A stretch of 64,000 nucleotides of DNA from assembly GCA_020692355.1 (NCBI GenBank), contig JAIMKP010000010.1:1-64000 (forward strand). The letters run 5' to 3'. The position numbers were made by a program, and so were the translations under genes. The DNA is from Desulfosporosinus sp. (GTDB taxonomy: Bacteria > Bacillota > Desulfitobacteriia > Desulfitobacteriales > Desulfitobacteriaceae). Below the pieces are notes generated by a model. It made no database searches. It saw only the letters and a list, made by a program, of their open reading frames with translations, and was not told where the DNA came from. Positions within the stretch are counted from its first letter, which is position 1; the number at the start of each line of letters is the position of its first letter. Below, piece after piece: positions 1-9,252 of the stretch.

Positions 1-14
1 TGGCGGCGCACAGT

Positions 15-515
15 TTGCAGTATAAAAACGGGGGAAATGTGCCAGAAGGTGTCGGATTGCTGATTTCCATTTTGCTGCGTTATGCTGAAGTGGGCTCTGT
101 ATATTACTGGCCTGAGAGGCAGGCGCTTAAGTTTACGTTTATGCTTATGGGCGAAGCGGATATCGAGCGTTTACGCAACAATTTACCGCTGGCACTTGAG
201 GTCTATCATCAACTAGAAGGGCATACGATGCATGATTGCGAGATAGGATGCCGCAGCGAGGATAACATTCATGTCTTGACGATCGTGCGTGATGTGGATA
301 GTATGACGCAAAATGAGGTTGGGCTGATTGTGGATTTTGTGAAACGGGAATGTGCAGAATTTCTGGTCTGTGACGAAGTGAATTTGCCTGAGGATGAACT
401 ACAGTTCCAAGAAGAACTCATTGACCATATGTTGGCCAACATCCATAACAACGTGATGGATAAGAACGTAGTAGCAGTTCGTGAAGAGGGGCGCGTTCTC
501 GTCTTCAGAAACTGA
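15..515 (+). CDS. Conserved-looking hypothetical protein, start uncertain
   Basis: I do not recognise this family. The product is acidic, about 150-166 residues, with no membrane segment, signal peptide or cysteine cluster. The frame is open to the left edge of the window, so the 5' end may be missing; in-frame candidates are TTG at 15 and GTG at 39, neither with a convincing ribosome binding site. It ends 95 bp before ymdB on the same strand. In many Firmicutes the gene before ymdB is the RNase Y gene, but nothing here looks like RNase Y. Coding is supported by an uninterrupted frame and regular protein-like composition. No function is proposed. Confidence 0.6.
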   Translation: MQYKNGGNVPEGVGLLISILLRYAEVGSVYYWPERQALKFTFMLMGEADIERLRNNLPLALEVYHQLEGHTMHDCEIGCRSEDNIHVLTIVRDVDSMTQNEVGLIVDFVKRECAEFLVCDEVNLPEDELQFQEELIDHMLANIHNNVMDKNVVAVREEGRVLVFRN

Positions 516-609
516 AGTTCGCCCTGTCCGGATGCCCATGTTTCACGACGTAGTTCGCGTGACATACTAGGTTCAGAGGTTTAGGACTGAATGTTAAAGG
601 AGATTTCAG

Positions 610-1392
610 ATGAACGTACTCTTCATCGGCGATGTTGTCGGAAAGGCAGGCCGCCAAGCGGTTCAGGCTTTTTTAAAACCGATCCAATCTGAGTATCACA
701 TTGACTTGACGATCGCCAATGGGGAAAATGCGGCTGGCGGTAACGGCTTAACTAAGGATGTGGCTCAAGAACTTTTTGGCTTTGGTATTGAGTTTATTAC
801 GATGGGTAACCATGTTTGGGATAAACGGGAGATCATGACCTATATTGAAGAGGAGGCGCGCATTATCCGCCCAGCTAATTATCCGCTGGGTGCGCCGGGC
901 AAAGGGTATGGTATCATCCGGCGTAAAGGGGTAAAAGTGGGGATCGTCAATCTTTCCGGGCGAATTTTTATGCCAACGTTGGACGATCCTTTTAGCATGG
1001 CCAGTCGGCTGGCGGAGATGATCCGGCAGGAGACCCCTAACATTTTCCTGGATTTTCATGCAGAGGCGACGTCAGAGAAAATTGCTTTGGGATGGTTTTT
1101 AGACGGAAAGGTATCTGCAATTCTCGGCACCCACACGCATGTGCAGACGGCGGACGAACGTCTGCTCACCCGAGGGACAGCCTATATTACGGATGTCGGC
1201 ATGACAGGCCCACGGGATTCGGTTTTGGGTGTCAAAAAGGAACTCATCATTAATCGCTTTTTGACACAGTTGCCGGCGAAATTTGAGATTGCTGCAGGGG
1301 TGCTGCAATTTAATGCTGTCGTTGTCGATCTGGACGAAACCAGCGGCAGAGCCAGGAGTATTACCAGGATTCAGCGTCTTTCCCAAGATTGA
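610..1392 (+). CDS. ymdB: YmdB-family metallophosphoesterase
   Basis: The 260-residue product matches the YmdB/TIGR00282 family in length and motifs: FIGDVVGKAGRQA at the N-terminus, NGENAAGG, GNHVWDKRE, DFHAEATSEK and GTHTHVQTADER. These supply the metal-binding Asp, Glu, Asn and His residues of a calcineurin-like di-iron phosphoesterase. In Bacillus the family acts as a cytoplasmic phosphodiesterase on cyclic nucleotides and influences biofilm versus motility decisions and sporulation genes. ATG at 610 follows an AAAGGAGATT ribosome binding site. spoVS comes next, an order I recall from other clostridia. Family assignment is firm; the physiological substrate is not. Confidence 0.95.
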   Translation: MNVLFIGDVVGKAGRQAVQAFLKPIQSEYHIDLTIANGENAAGGNGLTKDVAQELFGFGIEFITMGNHVWDKREIMTYIEEEARIIRPANYPLGAPGKGYGIIRRKGVKVGIVNLSGRIFMPTLDDPFSMASRLAEMIRQETPNIFLDFHAEATSEKIALGWFLDGKVSAILGTHTHVQTADERLLTRGTAYITDVGMTGPRDSVLGVKKELIINRFLTQLPAKFEIAAGVLQFNAVVVDLDETSGRARSITRIQRLSQD

Positions 1393-1415
1393 AAAACTAA
1401 GGGTCAGGCCTTTAA

Positions 1416-1535
1416 AGTGAACTCGTTCAACTAAAGTTAAACATCGAGACTTCGGTGGGGGAGTCTACCCCCACCGAAGCAAAGTACGAGGTACCACTCC
1501 CACTTGTAGAAGTGGGAGTCTCACGATTCGATCAA
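1416..1535 (+). repeat. Double-hairpin repeat, copy A
   Basis: A roughly 120-bp element begins AGTGAACTCG and contains two strong hairpins: CTTCGGTGGGGG pairing with CCCCCACCGAAG, then ACTCCCACTT pairing with AAGTGGGAGT around a GTAG loop. Almost the same sequence recurs at 51458-51577 and a diverged one at 48003-48115. It occupies most of the gap between ymdB and spoVS and lies upstream of the spoVS promoter. It resembles the structured ends left by IS200/IS605-type elements, but no transposase is present here. Confidence 0.8.
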
Positions 1536-1578
1536 TTAGGAAACCTACGCTAAAAGTCAGAAAATTCATGGAAACAAA

Positions 1579-1606
1579 AAAGGATTTTTTGATTTTGTCT
1601 AGAATA
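1579..1606 (+). promoter_or_regulatory. Candidate sigma-H promoter of spoVS
   Basis: AAAGGATTTT (from about 1579) and GAATA (from 1602) are separated by about 14 bases, close to the sigma-H consensus (RnAGGAwWW and RnnGAATww). The B. subtilis spoVS gene is sigma-H dependent, so position and gene identity agree. The call is by consensus only. Confidence 0.55.
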
Positions 1607-1662
1607 CCTTTAGAACAGAAGAAGTGGAAATACATGTAAGCGCAGAACAGGAGGTTGTCGGT

Positions 1663-1923
1663 ATGGATGTGTTAAAAGTCTCAGCCAAGTCAAGCCCAAA
1701 TTCAGTGGCCGGAGCATTAGCCGGGGTTCTTCGCGAACGGGGTGGCGCCGAATTACAGGCCATTGGGGCGGGCGCACTCAACCAAGCGGTGAAAGCAGTC
1801 GCTATCGCTAGAGGATTTGTCGCCCCAAGTGGAGTAGATTTGATTTGCATTCCAGCCTTTACGGACATTAAAATTGACGGGGAGGAGCGAACAGCGATTA
1901 AGCTTATTGTTGAACCGCGTTGA
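1663..1923 (+). CDS. spoVS: Stage V sporulation protein S
   Basis: The 86-residue product starts MDVLKVSAKSSPNSVAGALA and continues through QAIGAGALNQAVKAVAIARG, the near-invariant SpoVS core. SpoVS is a small Alba-like DNA- or RNA-binding protein needed for spore coat assembly and for progress through stage V. The ATG at 1663 is chosen over an upstream frame extension from 1624 because AGGAGG lies about eight bases before it and the resulting 86 residues equal the usual family length. A sigma-H-like promoter lies 60 bp upstream and a strong terminator follows, so it is probably a single-gene transcription unit. Confidence 0.95.
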   Translation: MDVLKVSAKSSPNSVAGALAGVLRERGGAELQAIGAGALNQAVKAVAIARGFVAPSGVDLICIPAFTDIKIDGEERTAIKLIVEPR

Positions 1924-1938
1924 TTTAGTAGCGATCAG

Positions 1939-1971
1939 AAACCTGTCTGCAGGCTGCAGACAGGTTTTTTT
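1939..1971 (+). terminator. Rho-independent terminator after spoVS
   Basis: AACCTGTCTGCAG pairs with CTGCAGACAGGTT and is followed by a run of seven T, just after the spoVS stop codon. Confidence 0.85.
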
Positions 1972-1984
1972 AAACCAGTCAGAA

Positions 1985-2108
1985 AGTGTAAGCAAAGGTA
2001 AGCAAAGGAAAGCAAGGGGACGGTTCTTGTGCTTCCAGGTAAGCAAGGGGACGGTTCTTGTGCTTCCAGAAAGTAAGCAAAGGGCGGTTCTTGTGCTTCC
2101 ATATTTTC
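1985..2108. repeat. Tandem REP-like repeats
   Basis: Three imperfect units of AGCAAGG-GGACGGTTCTTGTGCTTCC lie head to tail at about 2011-2038, 2041-2069 and 2071-2101, preceded by short AGCAAAGG repeats. The reverse form (AGAACCGTCCC) follows at about 2196-2210. I recall this GGACGGTTCT family as dispersed repeats in Clostridia, often near REP-associated tyrosine transposases; none of those is in this window. Any reading frame across it is an artefact. Confidence 0.75.
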
Positions 2109-2141
2109 GGTGCTAGTCCTACTAAATTGTGTCTAAATTAT

Positions 2142-2215
2142 GTTGGGGTCAGACCCCTGGTGACGCGTGCCTGGTGACGCGTGTGTAAAGAAGCAGGAGA
2201 ACCGTCCCTGTGATT
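2142..2215. repeat. Palindrome and short direct repeats
   Basis: GGGGTCAGACCCC (2145-2157) is a palindrome, followed by two copies of CTGGTGACGCGTG (2157-2169 and 2171-2183), then AGCAGGAGAACCGTCCC in inverse orientation to the REP-like units. With the preceding cluster this fills the 380-bp gap between spoVS and the dipeptidase. I see no gene in it. Confidence 0.65.
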
Positions 2216-2304
2216 TTCCCTAATTTTAGCAGAGTGGTGAAAACCGCGCACCATTTTTCATTACTATTTGTGCCGCCAGCAGTAGCGGCGGAATGGAGGT
2301 TTGT

Positions 2305-3255
2305 ATGGATGGAATGTGGGTGGTTGATGGGCATTGTGACAGCTTGATTGATTTCTGTTCCGGGAAGCGCTCCTTGAGAGAGGAGCAGGAAGGACAGTGG
2401 GAACTCGAACGCGCACGTCAAGGGAAGATAGGGCTGCAATTTCTGGCAGCCTATATCGAAGCGGAATATAAGCCTGAACGCGCTCTCTCCCGAGGGCTCG
2501 AACTCATTCAGGCAGCCCACCGTTTTCTCTCAGCGAATCCCGAAACGGTCTTTCTCGTCCGCGAGCCTAAGGATCTGGAGCGACTAGCACCCGAAGGGAA
2601 GCTGGGGGTCTTGCTGAGTGTAGAAGGCGGGGAGATCCTCGGAGAGAACCTCTACCTGCTGGATATCATTCACCACTTGGGGGTTCGGGCCTTGGGGCTT
2701 ACCTGGAATCAGCGCAATGCGATCGGGGATGGGGCCGGTGAAACAAAAACCCAAAGCCGCTTGACCCGTTTTGGGGAATCGGTGGTGCGGCGGATGAATG
2801 AACTTGGGATGGTTGTGGATGTGTCTCATCTCAATGAAGCAGGGTTTTGGCATGTCTTAGAGATTTCTTCTCAGAGTGTTGTCGCTTCTCACTCCTGTGC
2901 GGCTGCGCTTTGTCCTCATCCCCGTAACCTGAGTGATGCTCAGTTACAGGCTTTGGCGCAGTGTGGCGGAGTGGTCGGAGTCAACTTTTACCCGAGTTTC
3001 TTAAATTCTAGCGGGCAGGCCAAGCGAGAGGATGTTATCAGGCATATTGTGCATATTGCAGATGTGGCCGGAGTGGATGCCGTCGGGCTGGGCTCCGATT
3101 TTGACGGGATTTCGGAGGTGCCAGAGGGTTTGGAGAGTGTAGAAAAGATGGCTCTTTTAATCGGCGATCTGCAGCAGGCCGGCTTTATTAAGGATGAAAT
3201 CCGCAAGATTTGCTATGGAAACTTTATGCGTTTACTGGCGAACGTGATAAAATAG
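2305..3255 (+). CDS. Membrane-dipeptidase-family (peptidase M19) enzyme
   Basis: The 316-residue protein has the M19 renal dipeptidase signature: VDGHCDSL near the N-terminus, LLSVEGGE with the bridging Glu, VDVSHLNEAGF, VASHSCAAALCPHPRN and GLGSDFDG. The family forms zinc TIM barrels that cleave dipeptides, often of mixed stereochemistry. ATG at 2305 is preferred to the in-frame ATG at 2293 because GGAGG at 2295-2299 sits five bases before it. There is no signal peptide, so it probably acts in the cytosol. The downstream PHP gene begins 57 bp after the stop, suggesting an operon that runs into the aminotransferase. Confidence 0.9.
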   Translation: MDGMWVVDGHCDSLIDFCSGKRSLREEQEGQWELERARQGKIGLQFLAAYIEAEYKPERALSRGLELIQAAHRFLSANPETVFLVREPKDLERLAPEGKLGVLLSVEGGEILGENLYLLDIIHHLGVRALGLTWNQRNAIGDGAGETKTQSRLTRFGESVVRRMNELGMVVDVSHLNEAGFWHVLEISSQSVVASHSCAAALCPHPRNLSDAQLQALAQCGGVVGVNFYPSFLNSSGQAKREDVIRHIVHIADVAGVDAVGLGSDFDGISEVPEGLESVEKMALLIGDLQQAGFIKDEIRKICYGNFMRLLANVIK

Positions 3256-3311
3256 CAACAGAAACGCATGTGCCACATCAGCACAGATGCAGGTGGAAAA
3301 GGGGTATTAGG

Positions 3312-4169
3312 GTGGGCTTCATTGAAGCAGATTTGCACTGCCATACCACGGCTTCCGATGGGCTGCTGACTCCCTCTGAGGTGGTCAAGCTGGCTCAGGG
3401 CCGTGGTCTCAAAGCGGTGGGAATTACGGATCATGATACCGTTCAAGGATGGCAGGAGGCAGAAAGAGCTGGGCAGGAATGGGGAGTGGAAATCCTCAAA
3501 GGAATTGAGCTGAATACGGATTGGCAGGGAACCGAAGTGCACATTCTCGGCTATGAATTGGATCCGGATGCTCCGAATCTGATGGAGCGCCTGGAGACTT
3601 TGCGCAGGGCTCGCGAAGCACGGATGTTGGAAATTATTGAACGACTGCGCACGTTGAAGATCGCGCTGACTGCGGAGGATGTCCGGAAGTTTGCCTCCGG
3701 AGAATCCATTGGCCGCCCGCACGTCGCGCAGGCCTTAATGGCTCAGGGCTATGTCGAAAGCATTCGTGATGCCTTCGAGCGTTATATCGGCCAAGGGGCA
3801 CCCGCCTATGTTCCGCGCTCTAAGTTGAGCCCGGAGGAAGGCATTGCTTTAGTGCACGAAGCCTCTGGAGTCGCCGTGTTGGCCCATCCAGGGGTGCATC
3901 GCTTAGAGCGGGGGATTCCAGCCTGGGCTGAAAGCGGTTTACAGGGGATTGAAGTGAGCCATTCGGAACATTCTCCAGAAGATGAAAGGCGCTGTCGCGA
4001 GATGGCAACGAAGTACGGTCTTTTGATGACGGGAGGCTCGGATTTTCATGGAGAAAAGCGGAAACCGGGCGTGAAGTTGGGCAGCTGGGGGGTTCAAATG
4101 GAGGTCGTGCGCCAGATCAAGGAGTTGGCAGAGCGAGCGCGGCGCCTTTCATTTACACCGAAGCCTTGA
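3312..4169 (+). CDS. PHP-domain phosphoesterase, RNase AM/TrpH-like
   Basis: The 285-residue product carries the four PHP metal motifs: DLHCHTTASDG at the start, GITDHDT, then IGRPHVAQAL and VLAHPGV, ending with GGSDFHGE. This is the TrpH/YciV family, some members of which remove nucleotides from short RNA 5' ends or hydrolyse 3',5'-bisphosphonucleotides. The GTG at 3312 is chosen because the conserved domain begins six residues later and an AAAAGGGG stretch precedes it; an open frame from 3210 would overlap the dipeptidase gene. The exact substrate cannot be read from sequence. Confidence 0.85.
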   Translation: MGFIEADLHCHTTASDGLLTPSEVVKLAQGRGLKAVGITDHDTVQGWQEAERAGQEWGVEILKGIELNTDWQGTEVHILGYELDPDAPNLMERLETLRRAREARMLEIIERLRTLKIALTAEDVRKFASGESIGRPHVAQALMAQGYVESIRDAFERYIGQGAPAYVPRSKLSPEEGIALVHEASGVAVLAHPGVHRLERGIPAWAESGLQGIEVSHSEHSPEDERRCREMATKYGLLMTGGSDFHGEKRKPGVKLGSWGVQMEVVRQIKELAERARRLSFTPKP

Positions 4170-4207
4170 TCACTCCAGGGAAAAAGAGAAAAGGAAGGGA
4201 TGTTTCT

Positions 4208-5374
4208 ATGTTAGCCGAGCGGATGCAGGGGTTGGGGGTTTCTGTCTTTTCGCAAATGGATCAACTACGCTCGGAACTCAGCCGCCAGGGCAAAGAGTTT
4301 ATAAATCTAAGCATTGGGAGTCCAGACCGGCCTCCCGCATTAGCAGTGCGTCAGGCTTTGAGTAAAGCGGCATTAGATGGGTCGCTTTATGGCTATACCT
4401 TGACCAGGGGTACGGCAGCTTTTCGCCAAAGTTGTGCGGCTTGGTATCAGCACCGTTTTGGAGTAAGCTTGGATCCCGAACGCGAGGTATTGCCCCTCAT
4501 GGGCTCGCAGGATGGGCTTGCCCATGTTTTTTTGGCCTATATTAACCCTGGGGATCTGGCTTTAATCCCCGATCCGGGGTATCCGATCTATACAGCAGGG
4601 CTTATGCTTTCAGGAGGAAGGAAGGTAGCGCTCCCGTTGCTGGAGGAAAACGGGTTTTTGCCTGATCTTCAGGCTATTGCGCCGGAAATTGCTGGGCGGG
4701 CCAAACTTATGTTCTTAAATTATCCCAATAATCCCACGGCCGCGACGGCATCACTTTCCTTTTTTGAAGAGGTTGTCGCGTTCGCTGGGGAATACGGTAT
4801 CCTGGTTTGCCACGATGCGGCTTACTCCGAGTTAGCATTTGACGGCTTTCGGCCTGTGAGTTTTCTTCAGGCTAAAGATGCTAAAACGGTGGGGATTGAG
4901 TTTCATTCTTTATCGAAAACCTTTAATTTTGCCGGGGCGCGGTTGGGGTTTGTAGTCGGCAACCCGGACGTTATTGCACAATTGACCCTGCTGAAATCTA
5001 ACATTGATTACGGGGGTTTCGCTCCGGTCTTGCGGGCCGGTGCAGCCGCGTTGGCCGGTTCTGGGGCCGAAGTGGAAGAGAACCGTCAAGCTTACCAGCG
5101 GCGGCGGGATGTGTTTCTCCAAGGATGTGCCGAGGTCGGTTGGCAGATTCCTGCCCCCAAGGCATCTATGTTCGCCTGGGCTCCCGTGCCCACGAGGCAG
5201 GACTCTTTCACCTTTGCGGTTAAACTCGCCAGAGAAGCGGGGGTTTTAGTCGTTCCTGGCGTGGCCTTCGGCGGATATGGGGAAGGGTTTGTGCGGGTCG
5301 CCCTGGTGCAACAGGATGATGTGATGCAGGAAGCGGCCAAACGGATCCAGGAGTTTTTGCGTCATCAGGGTTAA
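4208..5374 (+). CDS. PLP-dependent class I/II aminotransferase (DapL/aspartate-type)
   Basis: A 388-residue fold-type I aminotransferase. SLSKTFNFAGARLGF contains the Schiff-base lysine (about K237); NYPNNPTAATAS and the substrate-gripping Arg near the C-terminus (FVRVALV) are also present. Overall similarity is to LL-diaminopimelate aminotransferase and related alanine/aspartate enzymes, but several subfamilies share these motifs. ATG at 4208 follows AAGGAAGGGA; an in-frame ATG at 4166 overlaps the upstream stop by a few bases and lacks a good ribosome site. It is the last of three close genes with the dipeptidase and PHP enzyme, perhaps linked by peptide or amino-acid turnover. Confidence 0.85.
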   Translation: MLAERMQGLGVSVFSQMDQLRSELSRQGKEFINLSIGSPDRPPALAVRQALSKAALDGSLYGYTLTRGTAAFRQSCAAWYQHRFGVSLDPEREVLPLMGSQDGLAHVFLAYINPGDLALIPDPGYPIYTAGLMLSGGRKVALPLLEENGFLPDLQAIAPEIAGRAKLMFLNYPNNPTAATASLSFFEEVVAFAGEYGILVCHDAAYSELAFDGFRPVSFLQAKDAKTVGIEFHSLSKTFNFAGARLGFVVGNPDVIAQLTLLKSNIDYGGFAPVLRAGAAALAGSGAEVEENRQAYQRRRDVFLQGCAEVGWQIPAPKASMFAWAPVPTRQDSFTFAVKLAREAGVLVVPGVAFGGYGEGFVRVALVQQDDVMQEAAKRIQEFLRHQG

Positions 5375-5420
5375 AAGGGTGCAGCCTGGCATAGAATATC
5401 AGTGTAGTTTCTAGCCGGGG

Positions 5421-5714
5421 GTGCATAACGATTTGGATGCGCAGGAAGAGTTAATCATGCTGAGGCTCCGTACGACTGGGCTGGAGCAAAAGGTCTGCGA
5501 ATTGGAGCAGAGGGTGGAACACTTGCGGGTCAGCCGACGTGTGTTGATGAATCTTCTGGAGAAGGTTGAACGGGAGAAGATTGCCCTCGTCCATAACCTA
5601 GAAAAGGAAAACACGCGCTTACAGCGGGATAACACCCGTTTTGCGCAGTGGCTTTTTTCGAAGAATCGTCAGATCGTCGAACTGCAAGGACGGATTGAAG
5701 AAGAAAAAGCATGA
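5421..5714 (+). CDS. Small coiled-coil protein, unknown function
   Basis: The 97-residue product is almost entirely heptad-like: ELIMLRLRTTGLEQKVCELEQRVEHL and onward, ending with a charged tail. It has no membrane segment or catalytic motif. GTG at 5421 is used because no ATG occurs until 5458; a shorter product is possible. It follows the aminotransferase by 46 bp and is closed by a terminator whose stem includes its own stop codon. It resembles other short coiled-coil proteins of spore formers, but I cannot name a family. Confidence 0.65.
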   Translation: MHNDLDAQEELIMLRLRTTGLEQKVCELEQRVEHLRVSRRVLMNLLEKVEREKIALVHNLEKENTRLQRDNTRFAQWLFSKNRQIVELQGRIEEEKA

Positions 5715-5737
5715 GACCTAAGGGTTTCATGCTTTTT
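5704..5737 (+). terminator. Rho-independent terminator
   Basis: AAAAAGCATGA pairs with TCATGCTTTTT across a short loop. The stem overlaps the end of the coiled-coil gene. The A-run on the 5' side means it may also serve the convergent HD-domain gene. Confidence 0.8.
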
Positions 5738-5802
5738 GCAATATGCAATATCTAAGACATACTTGGGCCAAGGCACGCTCGCCAGAGCGACGGGACTACT
5801 TG

Positions 5803-6297
5803 CTAGGATAAGTTGTCTGCCTTTTGGAGGAGGCGACCGAGGGCGGTTGTGGGGTGATGGTGTTCTTGAATGAGATAGCAGACGAGGGGAGGAAGCCCGG
5901 ACGCTCGCGCCAAAGCGCAGCCCCAGTCAGCGTGTTGGGAGGCGATTTGGAGCGGATGTGCGAAGAGACGGCTTCTCGTGATCGTAGGCTTGAGCCAGCC
6001 GGGGGCCTGATTCGCTAGGACAATAAAAACGCGCTCCCAAAGTTTGATTCCCACCCTGGACTTGCCACAGTCGTGAAAGAGAGCTGCTAGAACCAAGGTC
6101 AGATATTCATCCGCTGTGAGGGACTTCCATGCTGCAAGGTGTTTAACCACATTAAGAGCATGCCGCTGTTCGGCAACGGATTGGCTTAGAAAAAGGGGTA
6201 GCGCTTCAGGCGGAACCGTATGCTGGACATACTGGAGTTCCACCGGTGTGATCCGGGGATACAGGGCCTGAAGAAATTGCTTGACCCGATAGAACAT
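5803..6297 (-). CDS. HD-domain protein, putative metal phosphohydrolase
   Basis: The 164-residue product has an HD-superfamily arrangement: an upstream His in QRHALNVVKHL, the doublet in LAALFHDCGKSRVG, a further His in SQHADWG and IQEHHHP near the C-terminus. HD proteins hydrolyse nucleotides or cyclic dinucleotides using one or two metals. The domain is compact, with no GGDEF, EAL or response-regulator partner, similar to the small HDIG proteins common in Desulfitobacterium relatives. It is convergent with the coiled-coil gene and divergent from guaB. Confidence 0.75.
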   Translation of the reverse strand: MFYRVKQFLQALYPRITPVELQYVQHTVPPEALPLFLSQSVAEQRHALNVVKHLAAWKSLTADEYLTLVLAALFHDCGKSRVGIKLWERVFIVLANQAPGWLKPTITRSRLFAHPLQIASQHADWGCALARASGLPPLVCYLIQEHHHPTTALGRLLQKADNLS

Positions 6298-6520
6298 CTT
6301 TGCCTCCCAAGGGCTGATTCGAATCTCTGCTATGAACCATGCGAATCAGAAATGAGTTCTAAACTTGTTCTGATCTTAACCGTTCTTTAGAATCCTGGCA
6401 AGCCCAATAACCACGCATCATCATTTTTGTGCTCGATTAATATATTTTCCGTCAATTTGTTGAAAAAGAACCTGTCCAGTAGTCATAATATCTGCTATAC
6501 TATTAGGAAAACTAAAATAA

Positions 6521-7996
<1,476 letters not shown>

Positions 7997-8006
7997 GGGG
8001 GCGGAA

Positions 8007-9149
8007 ATGAATATAGTCATTGCCCCAGATTCTTTCAAAGGGTGCTTGAGCGCCATTGAAGTGGCAAAGGCCTTAGCTCGAGGCGTACAGCGCGTGTTTC
8101 CAGAGGCCGGGATTGCCCTGATCCCCATGGCTGACGGGGGAGAGGGTACAGTGGATGCGGTCTTGGCGGCTGCCGGAGGCAAAAAAGTGAGCGTGAGGGT
8201 CACTGATCCTCTAGGGCGGTCCCGCCAGGCTGATTACGGGTTGTTGGACGGGGGACAAACCGCCATTTTGGAAATGGCAGCGGCTTCGGGTTTGCCGCTA
8301 CTTACAGACACTGAGCGTAATCCACTTACGGCTTCAACACATGGCACCGGGGAATTAATCAAGGATGCACTGGCTAAGGGAGTGAAGAAAATCCTGATCG
8401 GGATCGGTGGCAGTGCCACTAACGATGGAGGGGCCGGGATGGCGGAGGCTTTGGGAGTTCGCTTTCTTGATGCAAAGGGTCACTCTCTCCGGCCGGGAGG
8501 AGCCGACCTTGAGCGTTTGGCCAGGATTGATCCGTCTGGGCTGGACCCGCGTCTTCAGGATGTAGAGATCGAGGTAGCTTGTGACGTGCAAAACCCGTTG
8601 TGTGGTCCGCAAGGGGCAAGCGCGGTTTATGGCCCTCAAAAAGGGGCGACTCCTGAAATGGTTGAGCGCTTGGATAGAGCCCTCTTGAACTATGGACTGC
8701 AGCTGAGTGAACTGGCTGGACAAGATATCATTAATCTGCCTGGGGCCGGGGCTGCCGGCGGCTTAGGGGGCGGTCTGGTCGGGTTCCTAAGCGCCAAGCT
8801 GCGCTCAGGGACGGAGATCATTCTCGAGGCGGCCCGCGCCTCGGAGACAATTCCGCAGGCTGATCTTGTGCTTACCGGAGAGGGAAAGACGGATTTTCAG
8901 ACCGCTTATGGTAAGGTGCCGGTCGGCGTGGCGCGTTTGGCTAAGGCGGCTGGGGTGCCGGTCGTGGTGCTTTCCGGAGCGGTCGAGGGCGATCCGGATA
9001 TGCTTAAAGATTATGGGATTACGGCCTGTTTCAGTGTGGCTGAAGGCCCCATTACCTTAGCCGAGGCTCTGGAGCAAGCCCGAGAGCAGTTGGAGCGGGC
9101 AGCCTGGAGGCTACTTCTTATCTGGAAGGCAGTACAGGGCAGAGCCTAG
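8007..9149 (+). CDS. Glycerate kinase (GarK/GlxK family)
   Basis: The 380-residue product starts MNIVIAPDSFKGCLSA and contains MADGGEGTVDA, GIGGSATNDGGAGMAEALG and LTGEGKTDFQT, all diagnostic of PF02595 glycerate kinases. These phosphorylate D-glycerate, normally to 2-phosphoglycerate. ATG at 8007 has GGGGGGCGGAA before it; an open frame from 7953 overlaps guaB and is not conserved in character. Glycerate can arise from glyoxylate, which the malyl-CoA lyase at 41 kb could produce, but the intermediate enzymes are not in this window. Family membership is firm. Confidence 0.93.
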   Translation: MNIVIAPDSFKGCLSAIEVAKALARGVQRVFPEAGIALIPMADGGEGTVDAVLAAAGGKKVSVRVTDPLGRSRQADYGLLDGGQTAILEMAAASGLPLLTDTERNPLTASTHGTGELIKDALAKGVKKILIGIGGSATNDGGAGMAEALGVRFLDAKGHSLRPGGADLERLARIDPSGLDPRLQDVEIEVACDVQNPLCGPQGASAVYGPQKGATPEMVERLDRALLNYGLQLSELAGQDIINLPGAGAAGGLGGGLVGFLSAKLRSGTEIILEAARASETIPQADLVLTGEGKTDFQTAYGKVPVGVARLAKAAGVPVVVLSGAVEGDPDMLKDYGITACFSVAEGPITLAEALEQAREQLERAAWRLLLIWKAVQGRA

Positions 9150-9252
9150 TGAACTTATTAAAAAAAATATGAGCAATCCCCCCAATAGCCGGAAGGAAAT
9201 TTATGGTAGATGCCGAATTGGTATCTAAAGTCCGGTGACGGGGGGGTTTTTT

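Noticed and set aside
1874-2116. An 80-residue reading frame
   Set aside because: It overlaps the spoVS 3' end, the terminator and the REP-like repeats; its residues come from repeat DNA.
2149-2520. A minus-strand 123-residue frame
   Set aside because: It mirrors the dipeptidase gene and REP-like DNA and has no ribosome site.
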